Source: HGM11501 sp045123995 (GTDB lineage Bacteria; Bacillota; Clostridia; CAKSNL01; HGM11501). From it: a stretch of DNA of 64,000 bases. The stretch covers positions 1 to 64,000 of the forward strand of contig JBGVKY010000021.1 of assembly GCA_045123995.1 (NCBI GenBank), given 5' to 3'. The translations under genes and the position numbers were made by a program. The notes under the pieces were generated by a model, which saw only the letters and a program-made list of their open reading frames with translations, was not told the DNA's origin and did no database searches. This document shows positions 61,121 through 64,000 of the stretch, in pieces (position 1 is the stretch's first letter; each line of letters starts with the position of its first letter).

Positions 61121-64000
61121 ATGAAAAAAATATTATCTTTGATTTTATCTTTGCTCATGGTTATGAGCATATGTGTGGGTATGAGCGTATCTGCAGTAGA
61201 GTCAGATGAGCTTCCTATAAATAACTGGAAAGTTTATGTATCCAGCGTAAATAAGAACGGCGGAGTTGAAACAGAAAAGGCAGAATATGCCATAGACGGA
61301 AATGAGAATACCTGGTGGATTACCCAGATAACCAATCCGACACCTCCACCACACTTTATTACAATTGAACTTCCCAATGTTACGGCTATGGGCGGTTTCC
61401 GTTACTATCCCAGAACAGATACGGCGGCAGGTAACTGCACAAAGTATGAGTTATATCTTTCTCTGGATAACAAAAAGTTCCAGAAAGTGTCAGAGGGAAC
61501 ATACAGTGCGGCAGATTATAGTCCCAAAACCATAACTTTTGATAAAAACTACAATGCAAAGTTTGTAAGGCTTCAGATTCTTAATTCTCACGGTGGCTAT
61601 GGCTGTGCAAAAGAGGTTCGTGTATTAAAACCTCAGGCAGGAAAACCTACAGCATCTTTAGTTCCTACAGTATCCATTGAATCTCTTGGCAGCGGAGCAT
61701 CGGGCTCAACTTCTGCAGGAACTACAGGTTCATCCGGTGCAAGCACATCAACCGTAGCCGGAACAGCAGAGACGCTTCCTATAAATAACTGGAAAGTTTA
61801 TGTATCCAGTGTAAATAAGAATAATGGCGTTGAAACGGAAAAGGCAGAATATGCCATCGACGGAAATGAGAATACCTGGTGGTTTACTCAGATAACCAAC
61901 CCCGATCCACTTCCTCACTATATAACAGTGGAGCTTCCCCAGATCACGGAAATCGGCGGTTACAGCTATAGCCCCAGAACAGACACTGCAGCAGGAAACT
62001 GCACAAAGTATGAAATTTATCTTTCCAACGATAATAAGACCTTCCAGAAGGTTGCAGAAGGTACATTTAGTGCTGCTGACTACAGCACAAAGATAATAAC
62101 CTTCGATAAAAACTATAAGGCGAAATTTGTAAGACTGCAGATATTGGCATCCCATGGAAACTTTGGCTGTGCCAGGGAAATACGTCTTCTTAAGCCCGCT
62201 TCAGGAAAGACAACAGCTAACTTAAATCCCACAGTTTCAATAGATGCTCTTGGCAGCGGAACATCGGGCTCAACTGGCTCAACTGGCTCAACCGGTTCTA
62301 CAGGTTCAACAGGTGCGAGCACGGGAACAGTTTCCGGAACAGATGACGAAATGCCTATAAATAACTGGAAAGTTTATGTATCCAGTGTTAATAAAAATGG
62401 CGGTGTTGAGACAGAAAAGGCAGAATATGCCATCGACGGAAATGAGAATACCTGGTGGTTTACTCAGATAACCAACCCCGATCCACTTCCTCACTATATA
62501 ACAGTGGAGCTTCCTCAGGTAACAGAAATGGGCGGCTTCCGCTACTATCCAAGAACAGATACGGCGGCAGGTAACTGTACGAAGTATGAGCTTTATCTTT
62601 CCAACGACAATAAAACCTTCCAGAAAGTGTCGGAGGGAACATATAGTGCAGCAGATTACAGTCCCAAGACCATAATGTTCGACAAGAACTATAAAGCAAA
62701 ATATGTAAGACTTCAGATACTTAATTCTCACGGTGGCTATGGTTGCGCTAAGGAAGTTAAGGTATTAAAGCCTCAGGCAGGTAAGGCGTCTGCAAACATA
62801 ACTCCCAACGTAAATATAGACCAGCTCAAGAGTGGTATTGAATTGGGTGGAACTGCAGCAGGAACAACACCTGCAACTCCCACAGTTTCCGGAGCAAGTG
62901 ACGAGTATGCAGTTAATGGCTGGAAAGTTACAGTATCCAGCGTAAATAAAAATAACGGCGTTGAGGGAGAAAAGGCAGAATATGCTATTGACGGAAAGGA
63001 CAACACCTGGTGGTTTACCCAGATAACCAATCCCGATCCGCTTCCTCACTTTATAACCATAGAGCTTCCCCAGATAACAGAAATCGGCGGTTACCGTTAC
63101 AGCCCCAGAACAGATACGGCAGCAGGTAACTGCACACAGTATGAAATTTATCTTTCGACTGATAACATTATGTATGAAAAGGTTGCAGAGGGTAAATGGT
63201 CTGCAGGAGACTATGCACCAAAGACTATACTTTTTGAAAAGAATTACAAGGCAAAATATGTAAGACTGCAGATTTTGGATTCTCACGGAAAATTCGGCTG
63301 TGCAAAAGAAGTTCGTGTCTTAAAGCCTCAGGCAGGAAAGACCACAGCTAATCTCAATGCTACTGTAAAATTAGAAGATATCGACTTAAATGCACCCGGT
63401 GCAGATGAAATTCCCGTAACAAACTGGAAAGCAACTGCATCAAGCTTTAATATCAATAACGGTGTTCCCGGTGAAATTCCCACCTGGGCATTTGATGATA
63501 ACCCCAAAACTCACTGGCAGACAATAATAAATCCCAAGGCAGAGCCTCCTCATTATCTTAACATTGAGTTACCCAGATTAACGGATATAAGCGGCATACG
63601 TTACTATCCGAGACCTGACGGAGGTGCCGGAGTCGCTTCTAAGTATGAAGTTTACCTTTCTTATGATAATGAGAATTTCCAGAAGGTAGCAGAGGGTGAA
63701 TGGCCCCTAAATGTTGAGACAAAGACAGTAGAGTTTGACAAGAACTATAAGACTAAATTTATAAGATTAAGAATTATGGAGGGAACAGGCGGTTATGCCA
63801 GCGTTTCCGAAATAAGATTCTTAAGTCCCAGAAAGAATAAGGACTATGCTCTTCTTAATCCTACTGTAAAATCGGCAGAAATCGGCGGAAGCAAGCCCAC
63901 AGGAATTGTTCCCGTGGATGCTGTTCCTGCATCTATTCCCAAGGGTGTGTTCTCTCTGGATGAAATTTCTACCGAGGGCTGGACCTTTGATGTTTCAAGC
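61121..64000 (+). CDS. Secreted protein with at least six discoidin domains (unit 3, cut by window end)
   Basis: Open from the ATG at 61121 to the last base (960 codons), so the 3' end is missing. A signal peptide (1-25) is followed by F5/8-type-C domains starting near 61210, 61780, 62350, 62905 and 63405, and a sixth beginning at 63945 ('TEGWTFDVSS'). Linkers are Gly/Ser/Thr-rich; the one at 62255-62325 repeats Gly-Ser-Thr many times. The third domain is a mosaic: its first half has 101 bases identical to domain 2, its second half follows domain 1. The sixth domain matches the penultimate domain of the unit-2 protein, so one more discoidin and a stalk domain should follow outside the window. 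The ribosome site and 18-base spacer equal unit 2. Confidence 0.87.
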   Translation, partial: MKKILSLILSLLMVMSICVGMSVSAVESDELPINNWKVYVSSVNKNGGVETEKAEYAIDGNENTWWITQITNPTPPPHFITIELPNVTAMGGFRYYPRTDTAAGNCTKYELYLSLDNKKFQKVSEGTYSAADYSPKTITFDKNYNAKFVRLQILNSHGGYGCAKEVRVLKPQAGKPTASLVPTVSIESLGSGASGSTSAGTTGSSGASTSTVAGTAETLPINNWKVYVSSVNKNNGVETEKAEYAIDGNENTWWFTQITNPDPLPHYITVELPQITEIGGYSYSPRTDTAAGNCTKYEIYLSNDNKTFQKVAEGTFSAADYSTKIITFDKNYKAKFVRLQILASHGNFGCAREIRLLKPASGKTTANLNPTVSIDALGSGTSGSTGSTGSTGSTGSTGASTGTVSGTDDEMPINNWKVYVSSVNKNGGVETEKAEYAIDGNENTWWFTQITNPDPLPHYITVELPQVTEMGGFRYYPRTDTAAGNCTKYELYLSNDNKTFQKVSEGTYSAADYSPKTIMFDKNYKAKYVRLQILNSHGGYGCAKEVKVLKPQAGKASANITPNVNIDQLKSGIELGGTAAGTTPATPTVSGASDEYAVNGWKVTVSSVNKNNGVEGEKAEYAIDGKDNTWWFTQITNPDPLPHFITIELPQITEIGGYRYSPRTDTAAGNCTQYEIYLSTDNIMYEKVAEGKWSAGDYAPKTILFEKNYKAKYVRLQILDSHGKFGCAKEVRVLKPQAGKTTANLNATVKLEDIDLNAPGADEIPVTNWKATASSFNINNGVPGEIPTWAFDDNPKTHWQTIINPKAEPPHYLNIELPRLTDISGIRYYPRPDGGAGVASKYEVYLSYDNENFQKVAEGEWPLNVETKTVEFDKNYKTKFIRLRIMEGTGGYASVSEIRFLSPRKNKDYALLNPTVKSAEIGGSKPTGIVPVDAVPASIPKGVFSLDEISTEGWTFDVSS

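Noticed and set aside
61748..63286. Long minus-strand frames (up to 173 codons), one with a Val-Glu-Pro repeat
   Set aside because: They are the antisense of discoidin repeats and of the Gly/Ser/Thr linker. They recur in each repeat only because the sense strand repeats.
61121..64000. CRISPR-like regular repeats
   Set aside because: The period of about 550 bases and open frame show protein domain repeats. No short direct repeats with unique spacers are present.

Overview
The window comes from a moderately AT-rich, Gram-positive, probably spore-forming Clostridia-like bacterium. The signs are SpoIIE, the order rimP-nusA-rnpM-infB-rbfA-nrnA-truB-ribF-rpsO-pnp, strong purine-rich ribosome sites with many GTG/TTG starts, signal peptides of Gram-positive type, and consensus sigma-A promoters with 17-bp spacers. 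No species can be named from the sequence alone.

Layout: (1) 1-2.4 kb is the end of an integrative element: a gene tail, a structured non-coding stretch, an excisionase and a tyrosine integrase abutting tRNA-Ser(CGA). (2) 2.8-20.5 kb is an exopolysaccharide / surface glycan cluster: an initiating phosphoglycosyl transferase, six further glycosyltransferases, a Wzy-like polymerase and a Wzz-like protein fused to a degenerate GGDEF domain. It is interleaved with c-di-GMP enzymes (one intact GGDEF and two EAL proteins), which suggests glycan export under c-di-GMP control. (3) 20.5-35.4 kb is core genome: MscS channel, the rimP-to-ribF translation and cofactor operon, rpsO, pnp, an M16 peptidase and spoIIE. 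(4) 35.4-39.2 kb is an accessory cassette bounded by perfect 41-bp inverted repeats. It has a self-cleaving S24 repressor, a palindromic divergent promoter, a peptidoglycan-binding-domain protein and four tandem paralogous membrane proteins. (5) 39.2-41.5 kb is a sugar dehydrogenase/isomerase pair whose intergenic region folds into six consecutive hairpins, four of them with the same kind of pentaloop. (6) 41.7-46.8 kb holds a small membrane protein, DegV, and the glycolytic genes pgk-tpiA-gpmI.

(7) 47.0-64.0 kb is the most striking region: three consecutive two-gene units. Each unit encodes a secreted GH99-like (WNEW-motif) multidomain protein followed, exactly 18 nt later, by a secreted protein built of tandem F5/8-type-C (discoidin) domains. 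The discoidin number grows from 2 to 5 to at least 6, and repeats show exact nucleotide identity or mosaic structure. All complete members end in a copper-amine-oxidase-N-type stalk domain. An AraC-family regulator lies between units 1 and 2, next to a 21-bp-period direct repeat upstream of the unit-2 promoter. I read this as an expanding surface glycan-binding and glycan-processing system. It and the 35.4-39.2 kb cassette are the best candidates for something undescribed.
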